A stretch of DNA of 64,000 nucleotides from NCBI RefSeq assembly GCF_000069785.1, contig NC_010528.1, positions 2,666,001 through 2,730,000 on the forward strand, read 5' to 3'. Below are positions 55,994 to 63,992 of this stretch, one piece after another. Both the position numbers and the translations under genes were made by a program. How positions within the stretch are numbered: the first letter of the stretch is position 1; each line of letters starts with the position of its first letter. Below the pieces are notes generated by a model, which had not been told where the DNA came from, made no database searches, and was given only the letters and a program-made list of their open reading frames with translations. Origin of the DNA: Cupriavidus taiwanensis LMG 19424. GTDB taxonomy: Bacteria; Pseudomonadota; Gammaproteobacteria; Burkholderiales; Burkholderiaceae.

Positions 55994-56238
55994 GTCCGGC
56001 ACCCGGCTTTCCGGGATCCTGCCGCCGGTGCTACGCTGAAACCGGGGCGCGTGCCACCGGCGATGATGAGCATTTTTGATCGGCCCGGCATGCGGAATTC
56101 ACGTCTGGCGTGGTGCCCGCGCCAGTTGGCCTGCGCTATAGTCACCCGTCCCCCTGGGCCGCCTGGCACCGACCCGGCTGGCAGGCCGGCGAACCACTGC
56201 CGGCGTCCGCCGCCCCGGAGACCCCACAGGAGTCGTTC

Positions 56239-57756
56239 ATGAATGCCCCGCACGAAGCCAAAACCCTCGCCGCCGCCGATGATGCCCAGGCCGCGGCCGG
56301 CAGCCGCCGCGACGCACTGCTGGCCGGCCTGGCGCAGATCCTGCCCGACGCCGCGGTGCTGTGGAAGCCGGAAGACACCGTGCCCTATGAGTGCGACGGC
56401 CTGGCCGCCTACCGGCAGGTGCCGATGGCGGTAGCGCTGCCCGACACCGAGGAGCAGGTCTGCGCCATCCTGCGGCTGTGCCATCAGCTGGGCGTGCCGG
56501 TCGTGCCCCGCGGCGCCGGCACCAGCCTGTCGGGTGGCGCCATGCCGATCGCCGAGGGCCTGGTGCTGTCGCTGGCCAAGTTCAAGCGCATCCTCTCGGT
56601 CGATCCGTATTCGCGCACCGCGGTGGTCCAGCCGGGCGTGCGCAACCTGGCCATCTCCGACGCGGCCGCGCCGCACAACCTGTACTACGCGCCCGACCCC
56701 TCGTCGCAGATCGCCTGCACCATCGGCGGCAATGTCAGCGAGAACTCCGGCGGCGTGCACTGCCTGAAGTACGGCCTGACCGTGCACAACGTGCTGCGCG
56801 TGCGCGCGGTGACGATGTCGGGCGAGGTGGTGGTGTTCGGCTCCGAGGCTCCCGACGCGCCCGGGCTGGACCTGCTGGCCGTGCTGATCGGCTCCGAGGG
56901 CATGCTGGCCGTGGTCACCGAGGTCACCGTGCGCCTGATCCCCAAGCCGCAGCTGGCGCAGGTGATCATGGCCTGCTTCGACGATGTCGAGAAGGGCGGC
57001 AACGCGGTCGCCGACGTGATCGCCGCGGGCATCATCCCGGCCGGGCTCGAGATGATGGACAAGCCCGCCACCGCCGCGGTCGAGCAGTTCGTGCATGCGG
57101 GCTATGACCTCGATGCCGCCGCCATCCTGCTGTGCGAGTCCGACGGCACCCCCGAGGAAGTGGCCGAGGAGATCGAACGCATGAGCGCTGTGCTGACGGC
57201 ATCGGGCTGCACCCGCATCGTGGTCTCGCAGAACGAGGCCGAGCGGCTGCGCTTCTGGAGCGGCCGCAAGAACGCCTTCCCGGCGGCGGGCCGGATCTCG
57301 CCCGACTATTACTGCATGGACGGCACCATCCCGCGCAAGCATATCGGCACGCTGCTCAAGCGCATCGAGGCCATGGAAGCGAAGTACGGCCTGCGCTGCA
57401 TCAACGTGTTCCATGCCGGCGACGGCAACATGCATCCGCTGGTGCTGTTCGACGGCGGCGACCAGGACGAATGGCACCGCGCCGAGCTGTTCGGCGCCGA
57501 CATCCTGGAAACCTGCGTCGAGCTGGGCGGCACCGTCACCGGCGAGCACGGCGTGGGCGTGGAAAAGCTCAACTCCATGTGCGTGCAGTTCTCGACCGCG
57601 GAGCGCGACGCCTTCTTCGGCGTCAAGGCCGCCTTCGACCCGGCGCGGCTGCTGAATCCGGACAAGGCCATCCCGACGCTGGCGCGCTGCGCCGAATACG
57701 GCAAGATGCACGTGAAGAAGGGCCTGCTGCCGCATCCCGAGCTGCCGCGCTTCTGA
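56239..57756 (+). CDS. glcD: Glycolate dehydrogenase FAD subunit GlcD
   Basis: 505 aa from ATG 56239 (CAGGAG upstream). FAD-binding segments: VPVVPRGAGTSLSGGAMPIAEG, IGGNVSENSGGVHCLKYGLTVHN and GSEGMLAVVTEVTVRLIPKP. The C-terminal domain has VFHAGDGNMHPLVLFD and TGEHGVGVEKLNSM. With GlcE and GlcF it oxidises glycolate to glyoxylate at the membrane, passing electrons to quinone. TATAGT at 56137-56142 is a weak -10 candidate. It is the first gene of glcD-channel-glcE-glcF. In Cupriavidus this enzyme feeds phosphoglycolate salvage. Confidence 0.95.
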   Translation: MNAPHEAKTLAAADDAQAAAGSRRDALLAGLAQILPDAAVLWKPEDTVPYECDGLAAYRQVPMAVALPDTEEQVCAILRLCHQLGVPVVPRGAGTSLSGGAMPIAEGLVLSLAKFKRILSVDPYSRTAVVQPGVRNLAISDAAAPHNLYYAPDPSSQIACTIGGNVSENSGGVHCLKYGLTVHNVLRVRAVTMSGEVVVFGSEAPDAPGLDLLAVLIGSEGMLAVVTEVTVRLIPKPQLAQVIMACFDDVEKGGNAVADVIAAGIIPAGLEMMDKPATAAVEQFVHAGYDLDAAAILLCESDGTPEEVAEEIERMSAVLTASGCTRIVVSQNEAERLRFWSGRKNAFPAAGRISPDYYCMDGTIPRKHIGTLLKRIEAMEAKYGLRCINVFHAGDGNMHPLVLFDGGDQDEWHRAELFGADILETCVELGGTVTGEHGVGVEKLNSMCVQFSTAERDAFFGVKAAFDPARLLNPDKAIPTLARCAEYGKMHVKKGLLPHPELPRF

Positions 57757-57764
57757 GCCGCGCC

Positions 57765-58694
57765 ATGCGAGAGAATCCCCGCCGGCGCCAGCACCAGGAA
57801 GCGGTGGTGCGCCAGCGCCTGGGCCAGCCGGAGGCCGGCTGGCGCCAGCGCTGGTACACCATCATCTTCGAGGCCGATACCCGCGAGGGGCGCATCTTCG
57901 ATGTCGCGCTGCTGCTCGCCATCGTCACCAGCGTGATGATCGTGATGCTCGACAGCCTGCCGGCGCTGAACCAGCGCCTGGGCCGGGTGTTCACGGCGCT
58001 GGAATGGATGTTCACGCTGCTGTTCACCGCCGAGTACGTCATGCGCCTGCTGGTGGTGCGGCGGCCGTGGCGCTATGCACTGAGCTTCTACGGCATCATC
58101 GATTTCATCTCGATCATGCCGACCTGGCTGGCGTTCTTCGTGCCGGAACTGCATTTCCTGATCGACGTGCGCCTGCTGCGGCTGCTGCGCGTGTTCCGGA
58201 TCCTGAAGCTGACCGTGTACTTCGAGGAAGCCGAGATCCTGTACCGCGCGCTGGTCAACAGCCGGCGCAAGATCTTCGTGTTCCTGGCCGCGGTGTTCAT
58301 CATCACCGTGATCCTCGGCACCGTGATGTACGTGGTCGAGGGCCCGGAACACGGCTTCCACAGCATCCCGGTCAGCATGTACTGGGCCGTGGTGACGCTG
58401 ACCACTACCGGCTTCGGCGACATGGTGCCGAAGACGCCGCTGGGGCAGTTCATCACCTCGCTGACGATCCTGCTGGGCTACGGCATCATCGCCTTTCCCA
58501 CCGGCATCGTCGGCGCCGAGCTGGCCGCCAGCATCATGAAGCGGCCGCTGACCACGCGCACCTGCACCCATTGCCTGACCGAGGGGCACGAGCCCGACGC
58601 GCAGTATTGCAAGCACTGCGGCAGCCAGCTGCCGGCCTATCAGAACGACCGGCCGGAAGTCCCGGGCGGCCGCGATGGCGCGACCGGCCCCTGA
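57765..58694 (+). CDS. Voltage-gated potassium channel-like ion transporter with C-terminal zinc ribbon
   Basis: 309 aa from ATG 57765, only 8 bp after glcD. Six membrane helices: S1-S3 (about 44-62, 76-98, 105-125), an S4 sensor with Arg every third residue (R136, R139, R142, R145), S5 and S6. The pore selectivity filter is TTTGFGD (213-219), a K+-type filter. After S6 the protein lacks a long regulator domain but ends with two CxxC pairs (C267, C270, C282, C285), a zinc ribbon. Placement inside the glycolate dehydrogenase operon suggests it balances charge or pH during glycolate oxidation (inference). Confidence 0.9.
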   Translation: MRENPRRRQHQEAVVRQRLGQPEAGWRQRWYTIIFEADTREGRIFDVALLLAIVTSVMIVMLDSLPALNQRLGRVFTALEWMFTLLFTAEYVMRLLVVRRPWRYALSFYGIIDFISIMPTWLAFFVPELHFLIDVRLLRLLRVFRILKLTVYFEEAEILYRALVNSRRKIFVFLAAVFIITVILGTVMYVVEGPEHGFHSIPVSMYWAVVTLTTTGFGDMVPKTPLGQFITSLTILLGYGIIAFPTGIVGAELAASIMKRPLTTRTCTHCLTEGHEPDAQYCKHCGSQLPAYQNDRPEVPGGRDGATGP

Positions 58695-58723
58695 ACAGAA
58701 CCTCCTTCCCGATTCGCACGACT

Positions 58724-59827
58724 ATGCAAGCCACCCTCGACGCCTTCCGCGACGCCGTCAGGCAAGCCACCGAGACCCGCACCGCGCTGCGGCTGCGCGG
58801 CGGCGGCAGCAAGGACTTCTACGGCCAGCCGCCGCAAGGCCAGCTGCTGGACACGCGCGCCTACACCGGCATTGTCGACTACGACCCGGCCGAACTCGTG
58901 ATCACCGCGCGCTGCGGCACGCCGCTGGCCGAGATCGAAGCCGCGCTGGCGGAAAAGCGCCAGATCCTGGCATTCGAGCCGCCCCACTTCGCGCTGCCCG
59001 GCCGGCCCAGCGTGGCGACGCTGGGCGGTGCCGTCGCCGCCGGGCTGTCGGGCCCGCGCCGGCAGTCGGTGGGCGCGCTGCGCGACTTCGTGCTGGGCGC
59101 GCAGCTGATGGACGGCCGTGGCGAGGTGATGGACTTCGGCGGCCAGGTGATGAAGAACGTGGCGGGCTATGACGTGTCGCGGCTGCTGACGGGCTCGCTC
59201 GGCACGCTGGGGCTGATCCTGCAGGTTTCGGTCAAGGTGCTGCCGGCGCCGTTCGACGAGGCCACGCTGCGCTTCGAGATGACGCAGGCCGAAGCCATCC
59301 GACAACTGAACCAGTGGGGCGGGCAGCCGCTGCCGCTGGCGTCTTCCGTGTGGCATGCGGGCGTGCTGCACGTGCGCCTGTCCGGCGCCAGCGCCGCGGT
59401 GCGCGCGGCCTGTGCCAGGCTGGGCGGCGAACGCCTGGACCCGGCGCCTGCCGCCGCGCTGTGGCAAGCGCTGCGCGAGCAGACCCACCCGTTCTTTGCC
59501 CCCGCCCACGCCGGCCGCGCGCTGTGGCGGCTGGCGGTGCCGACCGTGGCCGCGCCGCTGGCGCTGCCCGGCGAACAGCTGGTCGAATGGGGCGGCGGGC
59601 AGCGCTGGTGGCTGCCGGAAGAGGGCTCGGCCAAAGCCGACGCCGAAAGCGTGCGCGCGGTGGCCCAGGCCGCCGGCGGCCATGCCACGCTGTTTCGCCA
59701 TGGCGACAAGTCGATGGGCGTGTTCACGCCGCTGGCTTCGCCGCTCGCCGCGATCCATCGCCGCCTGAAAGAGACCTTCGACCCCGCCGGCATCTTCAAT
59801 CCGCAGCGCATGTACCCCGGGCTCTGA
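58724..59827 (+). CDS. glcE: Glycolate dehydrogenase FAD-binding subunit GlcE
   Basis: 367 aa from ATG 58724. N-terminal PCMH-type FAD domain: RTALRLRGGGSKDFYG, GIVDYDPAELVITARCGTPLAEI, FALPGRPSVATLGGAVAAGLSGP and FGGQVMKNVAGYDVSRLLTGSLGTLGLI. The C-terminal half is the shorter, divergent GlcE type and ends FDPAGIFNPQRMYPG. It lies between the channel gene and glcF. Confidence 0.95.
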   Translation: MQATLDAFRDAVRQATETRTALRLRGGGSKDFYGQPPQGQLLDTRAYTGIVDYDPAELVITARCGTPLAEIEAALAEKRQILAFEPPHFALPGRPSVATLGGAVAAGLSGPRRQSVGALRDFVLGAQLMDGRGEVMDFGGQVMKNVAGYDVSRLLTGSLGTLGLILQVSVKVLPAPFDEATLRFEMTQAEAIRQLNQWGGQPLPLASSVWHAGVLHVRLSGASAAVRAACARLGGERLDPAPAAALWQALREQTHPFFAPAHAGRALWRLAVPTVAAPLALPGEQLVEWGGGQRWWLPEEGSAKADAESVRAVAQAAGGHATLFRHGDKSMGVFTPLASPLAAIHRRLKETFDPAGIFNPQRMYPGL

Positions 59828-59866
59828 GACCGCGGGCCAAGACATCCAGGCACTACACCCCACATC

Positions 59867-61120
59867 ATGCAAACAACCCTGGCCGATTTTCTCCGCGACA
59901 CGCCCGAAGGCGAGGAAGCCAAGTCCATCGTCGGCAAATGCGTGCATTGCGGCTTCTGCACCGCCACCTGCCCCACCTACCAGCTGCTCGGCGATGAACT
60001 GGACGGGCCGCGCGGGCGCATCTACCTGATGAAGCAGGTGCTCGAAGGCCATGCCATCACCGAAAGCACGCGCCTGCACCTGGACCGCTGCCTGACCTGC
60101 CGCAACTGCGAATCGACCTGCCCCTCCGGCGTGCGCTACGGACGGCTGGTCGACATCGGCCGCCAGCTGGTCGATGACAAGCTGGAAGCCGAAGGCGTGC
60201 GGCGCCCGGCCAGCCAGCGCATCGCGCGCTGGGTGCTGCGCGAGGGGCTGACGCGCCCGGCGTTGTTCGGCACGGCGCTGCGCCTGGGCCAGATGGTGCG
60301 CCCGCTGCTGCCCGGCACGCTGCGCGCCAAGGTGCCGCCGCTGTCGGCCAGCGCCGCGCCCGGCGTGTGGCCGCGCAACACGCATGCGCGCAAGATGCTG
60401 TTGCTCGACGGTTGCGTGCAGCCGGCGATGTCGCCCAACATCAATGCCGCCACCGCGCGCGTGTTCGACCGTGTCGGCGTACAACTGGTGGTGGCGCGCG
60501 AGGCCGGCTGCTGCGGCGCGATCCGCTTCCACACCGGCGACCACGATGGCGGCCTCGACAATATGCGCCGCAATATCGACGCCTGGTGGCCGCATGTCGA
60601 GGCCGGCGCCGAAGCCATCGTCATGACCGCGTCGGGCTGCGGCGCGATGGTGAAGGACTACGGCCACCTGCTGCGCAACGACCCCGCCTATGCCGAGCGC
60701 GCGCGCCGCATCTCGGCGCTGACGCGCGACCTGTCCGAGATCCTGCCGGACTTTGCCGACGACCTGCATGCCGCCGCCGGCGCGGTGCCGCGCGACGGCC
60801 GGCGCGTGGCCTACCACCCGCCGTGCACGCTGCAGCACGGCCAGCAGATCCGCGGCAAGGTCGAAGCGCTCTTGACCGGCCTCGGCGTGGAAGTCAAACT
60901 CTGCGCTGACAGCCACCTGTGCTGCGGCTCGGCGGGCACTTACTCGGTGCTGCAGCCGGAACTGTCCCAGCGCCTGCGCGACGACAAGCTCGCCAAACTG
61001 CAGGCGACGCAGCCCGAAGCCATCGTCTCGGCCAATATCGGCTGCATCTCGCACCTGCAGGGCGGCACCGATACGCCGGTCATGCACTGGATCGAACTGG
61101 TCGACCGGATGCTGGGATAA
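59867..61120 (+). CDS. glcF: Glycolate dehydrogenase iron-sulfur subunit GlcF
   Basis: 417 aa. Two 4Fe-4S clusters are built from C25-C28-C31-C35 (CVHCGFCTATCP) and C75-C78-C81-C85 (CLTCRNCESTCP). Two CCG domains follow, with the conserved motifs EAGCCGAIRFHTGD and HLCCGSAGTYSVLQP, typical of heterodisulfide-reductase-like subunits. It relays electrons from the FAD subunits to the membrane quinone. It is the last gene of the glc block; a REP-like hairpin and lrgA follow. Confidence 0.96.
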   Translation: MQTTLADFLRDTPEGEEAKSIVGKCVHCGFCTATCPTYQLLGDELDGPRGRIYLMKQVLEGHAITESTRLHLDRCLTCRNCESTCPSGVRYGRLVDIGRQLVDDKLEAEGVRRPASQRIARWVLREGLTRPALFGTALRLGQMVRPLLPGTLRAKVPPLSASAAPGVWPRNTHARKMLLLDGCVQPAMSPNINAATARVFDRVGVQLVVAREAGCCGAIRFHTGDHDGGLDNMRRNIDAWWPHVEAGAEAIVMTASGCGAMVKDYGHLLRNDPAYAERARRISALTRDLSEILPDFADDLHAAAGAVPRDGRRVAYHPPCTLQHGQQIRGKVEALLTGLGVEVKLCADSHLCCGSAGTYSVLQPELSQRLRDDKLAKLQATQPEAIVSANIGCISHLQGGTDTPVMHWIELVDRMLG

Positions 61121-61152
61121 GCCCCGACCGGAGCAAGGCCCTGTGGTTGTCT

Positions 61153-61178
61153 CCCCTCTCCCATAAATGGGAGAGGGG
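61153..61178. repeat. REP-like palindrome, copy C (between glcF and lrgA)
   Basis: CCCCTCTCCC (61153-61162) pairs with GGGAGAGGGG (61169-61178) around ATAAAT. It has the same GGGAGAGGGG stem as the two copies at 48.5 kb but without their tail. With no T tract it is unlikely to be a strong terminator, but it could stabilise the 3' end of the glc mRNA. Confidence 0.7.
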
Positions 61179-61203
61179 ACGAAGCGCCAACCAAACACGC
61201 CCC

Positions 61204-61590
61204 ATGCTCCAGACCTTTGCCATCCTGTTGGTTTTCCAGTCCGTCGGCGAGGTGATCAGCTACGCGCTGACCCTGCCCGTGCCCGGCCCCGTGCTGGGCA
61301 TGATCCTGCTGTTCGGCTGGCTCGTCTTCGACGACCGGCTGCTGCCCGTGATCCAGGGCACCACCACCGAGCTGCTCAAGCACCTGTCGCTGCTGTTCGT
61401 GCCCGCCGGCGTCGGCATCATGGTCCACGCCAACCGCATCGAGGGCGAGTGGATGCCGATCCTCGTCGCGCTGGTGGTGTCCACGTGGCTGGCCATCGCC
61501 ACCACCGCGGTGGTCACGCGCATGCTGATGCGCAAGCGCTCCGGCACGCCCGACGCGCCGCCCGCCGACGCCAGGGGGGAACAGGCATGA
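61204..61590 (+). CDS. lrgA: LrgA/CidA-family membrane protein
   Basis: 128 aa with four hydrophobic helices: LQTFAILLVFQSVGEVISYAL, the family motif LPVPGPVLGMILLFGWLVF, LLFVPAGVGIMVHANRIEGEW and the final helix. The tail is charged and Ala/Pro-rich. LrgA partners with LrgB; homologues range from holin-like regulators to 3-carbon organic-acid carriers. It sits 83 bp after glcF on the same strand and overlaps lrgB. Confidence 0.93.
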   Translation: MLQTFAILLVFQSVGEVISYALTLPVPGPVLGMILLFGWLVFDDRLLPVIQGTTTELLKHLSLLFVPAGVGIMVHANRIEGEWMPILVALVVSTWLAIATTAVVTRMLMRKRSGTPDAPPADARGEQA

Positions 61591-62312
61591 TGACGCCACG
61601 CCTGAACGAGATCTGGGTCTACCTGGCCGCCAGCCCGCTGGTGGGACTCACCGCGACGCTGCTGGCCTATGTGTTCGCCTTCCGCATCTACGAGAAATCG
61701 CGCTTCTCGCCGCTGGCCAACCCGGTGATGATCGCGGTGGCGCTGCTGGTCACGGTGCTGACCGTCACCGGCACGCCCTACAAGACCTACTTCGACGGCG
61801 CGCAGTTCGTGCACTTCCTGCTGGGGCCGGCGACGGTGGCGCTGGCGGTGCCGCTGTACCTGCAGCTGCCCAAGCTGCGCACCCATGTGTTCCCGCTGCT
61901 GGCGGGGCTGGTGGCGGGCTCGGTGGTGGCGGTGGTGTCGGCGGTGGGCATTGCCTGGCTGCTGGGTGCCTCGCCGGAAACGGTGCGCTCGCTCGCGCCC
62001 AAGTCGGTGACGATCCCGATCGCCATGGGCGTGGCCGAGAAGATCGGCGGGCTGCCGTCGCTGACGGCGGTGCTGGTGATGGGCACCGGCATCATCGGCG
62101 CGGTCAGCGCGACCCTGCTGCTGAACCTGCTGCGCGTCCGCGACTACAGCGTGCGCGGCTTCGCCACCGGCGTGGCGGCGCACGGCATCGGCACCGCGCG
62201 GGCGTTCCAGGTCAACCAGGAGGCCGGCGCGTTCGCCGCGCTCGGCATGGGCCTGAACGGCGTGCTGACCGCGATCCTGGTGCCGGTGATGGCGGCCTGG
62301 ATGCCGCACTGA
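61587..62312 (+). CDS. lrgB: LrgB-family membrane protein
   Basis: 241 aa from ATG 61587 (ATGA overlap with lrgA; an adjacent ATG is at 61590). About eight helices, with family motifs SRFSPLANPVMIAVALL, FLLGPATVALAVPLYLQ, TIPIAMGVAEKIGGLPSL, GIIGAVSATLLLNLLRV and GVAAHGIGTARAFQVNQEAGAFAALGMGLNG. The plant chloroplast homologue (PLGG1, an LrgA-LrgB fusion) exchanges glycolate and glycerate, so in this position behind glcDEF a glycolate-transport role is plausible (inference). Confidence 0.94.
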   Translation: MMTPRLNEIWVYLAASPLVGLTATLLAYVFAFRIYEKSRFSPLANPVMIAVALLVTVLTVTGTPYKTYFDGAQFVHFLLGPATVALAVPLYLQLPKLRTHVFPLLAGLVAGSVVAVVSAVGIAWLLGASPETVRSLAPKSVTIPIAMGVAEKIGGLPSLTAVLVMGTGIIGAVSATLLLNLLRVRDYSVRGFATGVAAHGIGTARAFQVNQEAGAFAALGMGLNGVLTAILVPVMAAWMPH

Positions 62313-62321
62313 CCTCCCCCA

Positions 62322-62350
62322 CTGACAGCCTCCTGACAGCACGCTGTCAG
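62322..62350 (-). promoter_or_regulatory. 18-bp tandem direct repeat, copy 2, plus an inverted half-site
   Basis: CTGACAGCCTCCTGACAG (62322-62339) is 17/18 identical to 23309-23326. A third, inverted half-site CTGTCAG lies at 62344-62350 and could form a hairpin with the second. It is about 60 nt before the VOC ATG, in the gap after lrgB. Confidence 0.5.
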
Positions 62351-62410
62351 CAGCCCCCGCGCATGATGCGAGCTCCTCACTCCCCTACCCATGGAACCCA
62401 GGAGCCCATC

Positions 62411-62782
62411 ATGAACCAACGCCTGATCAACTGGCTGGAAATCCCCGTCGTCGACATGAACCGCGCCGTCGGCTTCTACGAGCAGGTCTTCGATATCCGG
62501 CTGCGCCGCGAAACCATGAGCCAGGTCGACATGGCCGTATTCCCGCATCCCGATCCCGGCGGCGCGCTGGTCGCCGGCGAAGGCTACCGGCCCAGCAACT
62601 ACTACGGCACGGTACCGTACCTGCACGCGCCGGAACTCGACGCGCTGCTGGAACGCGCCACCCGCGCCGGCGGCAAGACCGTGTTCGGGCCGCTGCGCCT
62701 GCCGGGCGAGATCGGCCGCATCGCGCATATCACCGACAGCGAGGGCAACCGCATCGGCCTGCACGAACCGGTGGCCGGATGA
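62411..62782 (+). CDS. VOC-family (glyoxalase-like) protein
   Basis: 123 aa from ATG 62411, with AGGAG upstream. It is a single VOC fold: INWLEIPVVDMNRAVGFYEQVF at the N-terminus, a middle VFPHPDPGGALVAGEGYRPS and the C-terminal GRIAHITDSEGNRIGLHEP. Such small proteins are often induced by electrophiles or antibiotics. The YafY-type regulator starts 22 bp after its stop, so the two are probably co-transcribed. Confidence 0.88.
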   Translation: MNQRLINWLEIPVVDMNRAVGFYEQVFDIRLRRETMSQVDMAVFPHPDPGGALVAGEGYRPSNYYGTVPYLHAPELDALLERATRAGGKTVFGPLRLPGEIGRIAHITDSEGNRIGLHEPVAG

Positions 62783-62804
62783 CCGCCATGGACCACGCTG
62801 ACCG

Positions 62805-63494
62805 ATGAGCCGCCGCGCCGACCGCCTGTTCCAGATCGTGCAGGTGCTGCGCGGCCGCCGCCTGACCACGGCGGCGCTGCTGGCGCAGCGGCTCGGGGTC
62901 TCGGAACGCACCGTCTACCGTGATATCCAGGCGCTGTCGCTGTCAGGCGTGCCGGTCGAGGGCGAGGCCGGCATCGGCTACCGCCTGCGCGCCGACTTCG
63001 ACGTTCCGCCGCTGATGTTCACCGCCATGGAAGTGGAAGCGCTGGTCGCCGGCTTGCGGCTGCTGAAGGCCTGGGGCGGCGGCGCGCTCGCCGCCGCGGC
63101 AGATCCGGCGCTGGAGAAGCTGATGGCGGCGCTGCCGCCGCTGCGCCGGCTGGCGGCGCAGCAAAGCCGCGTGTTCGCGCCCGAGTACGTCAACCAGGCG
63201 CATGTGCGCGAGGCCTTCGACGTGGTCCACGGCGCGCTGGGCGCGCACAAGCTGCTGCAGCTGGACTACTGCGACGTGCAGCAGCGCCTCACCGAGCGCG
63301 TGGTGATGCCGCTGGGGCTGTTCTTCTGGGGCAATGCGTGGCTGCTGGCGACGTGGTGCACCACGCGCGAGGACTACCGCAGCTTCCGGCTGGACCGCTG
63401 CCGCGCCATCCGCATGCTCGACGACCATTTCCATGAGACCCCGGAGCGTTCGCTCAACGGTTTCCTGCGCGCGGTGCGCGCCAGCAGCGCCTGA
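62805..63494 (+). CDS. YafY/DeoR-type transcriptional regulator with WYL-like domain
   Basis: 229 aa. The N-terminal helix-turn-helix reads ADRLFQIVQVLRGRRLTTAALLAQRLGVSERTVYRDIQAL, then SGVPVEGEAGIGYRLR. The C-terminal WYL-type sensor domain is recognisable (LLQLDYCDVQQRLTERVVMPLGLFFWGNAWLLATWC ... DYRSFRLDRCRAIRML), with a hydrophobic WLL in the WYL position. It likely controls the upstream VOC gene and possibly itself through the repeat at 62322. It converges on gpx with 3 bp between stops. Confidence 0.92.
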   Translation: MSRRADRLFQIVQVLRGRRLTTAALLAQRLGVSERTVYRDIQALSLSGVPVEGEAGIGYRLRADFDVPPLMFTAMEVEALVAGLRLLKAWGGGALAAAADPALEKLMAALPPLRRLAAQQSRVFAPEYVNQAHVREAFDVVHGALGAHKLLQLDYCDVQQRLTERVVMPLGLFFWGNAWLLATWCTTREDYRSFRLDRCRAIRMLDDHFHETPERSLNGFLRAVRASSA

Positions 63495-63497
63495 GGC

Positions 63498-63992
63498 TCA
63501 GGCAGCGGGGTCGGACAGCAGCCGCTCGATATCGGCGCGCAGCTCTTCCGGCTTGGTGGTCGGCGCGTAGCGCTTGAACACGGTGCCGTCGCGGCGCAGC
63601 AGGAACTTGGTGAAGTTCCACTTGATGCCCTGGGTACCGAGCACGCCACGCTTTTCGGTGGTCAGCCACTGGTACAGCGGATGGGCGTTGGGGCCGTTGA
63701 CGTCGATCTTGGCGAACATCGGGAAGCGCACCGCGAAACGCGTCTCGCAGAACTGGCCGATCTGCTGCGCATCGCCCGGCTCCTGCTTGCCGAACTGGTT
63801 GCACGGGAAGCCCAGCACCTCCAGGCCGCGCCCGTGGTACTCGTCATAGAGTTTCTGCAGGCCCTCGTACTGCGGGGTAAAGCCGCATTCGCTGGCGGTA
63901 TTGACCACCAGCATCACCTTGCCCTGGAACTGCGACAGCGGCACCGGCTGGCCGGCGAGCGAACTGGCTTCGAACTGGTAGACATTGCTCAT
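63498..63992 (-). CDS. Glutathione peroxidase family thiol peroxidase
   Basis: 164 aa, a monomeric GPx of the BtuE/plant-type group. The peroxidatic cysteine C36 is in VNTASECGFTPQYEGL (Cys, not selenocysteine). The other family motifs are LGFPCNQFGKQEPG and IKWNFTKFLL. The extra Cys (C64) in the FPCNQF motif is typical of thioredoxin-dependent members. It reduces peroxides in the cytosol. The gene starts 9 bases before the window end; its promoter lies outside. Confidence 0.95.
   Translation of the reverse strand: MSNVYQFEASSLAGQPVPLSQFQGKVMLVVNTASECGFTPQYEGLQKLYDEYHGRGLEVLGFPCNQFGKQEPGDAQQIGQFCETRFAVRFPMFAKIDVNGPNAHPLYQWLTTEKRGVLGTQGIKWNFTKFLLRRDGTVFKRYAPTTKPEELRADIERLLSDPAA

Noticed and set aside
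52958..56002. Very long minus-strand open frame (over 1000 codons) opposite the FAD oxidase, LysR and GNAT genes
   Set aside because: Low-complexity His/Gln/Arg/Ala-rich translation typical of the reverse frame of GC-rich genes; the plus strand carries three well-recognised proteins.
62322..62350. CTGACAG/CTGTCAG hairpin as a terminator for lrgB
   Set aside because: No T tract follows; the tandem repeat is better explained as a protein-binding site.
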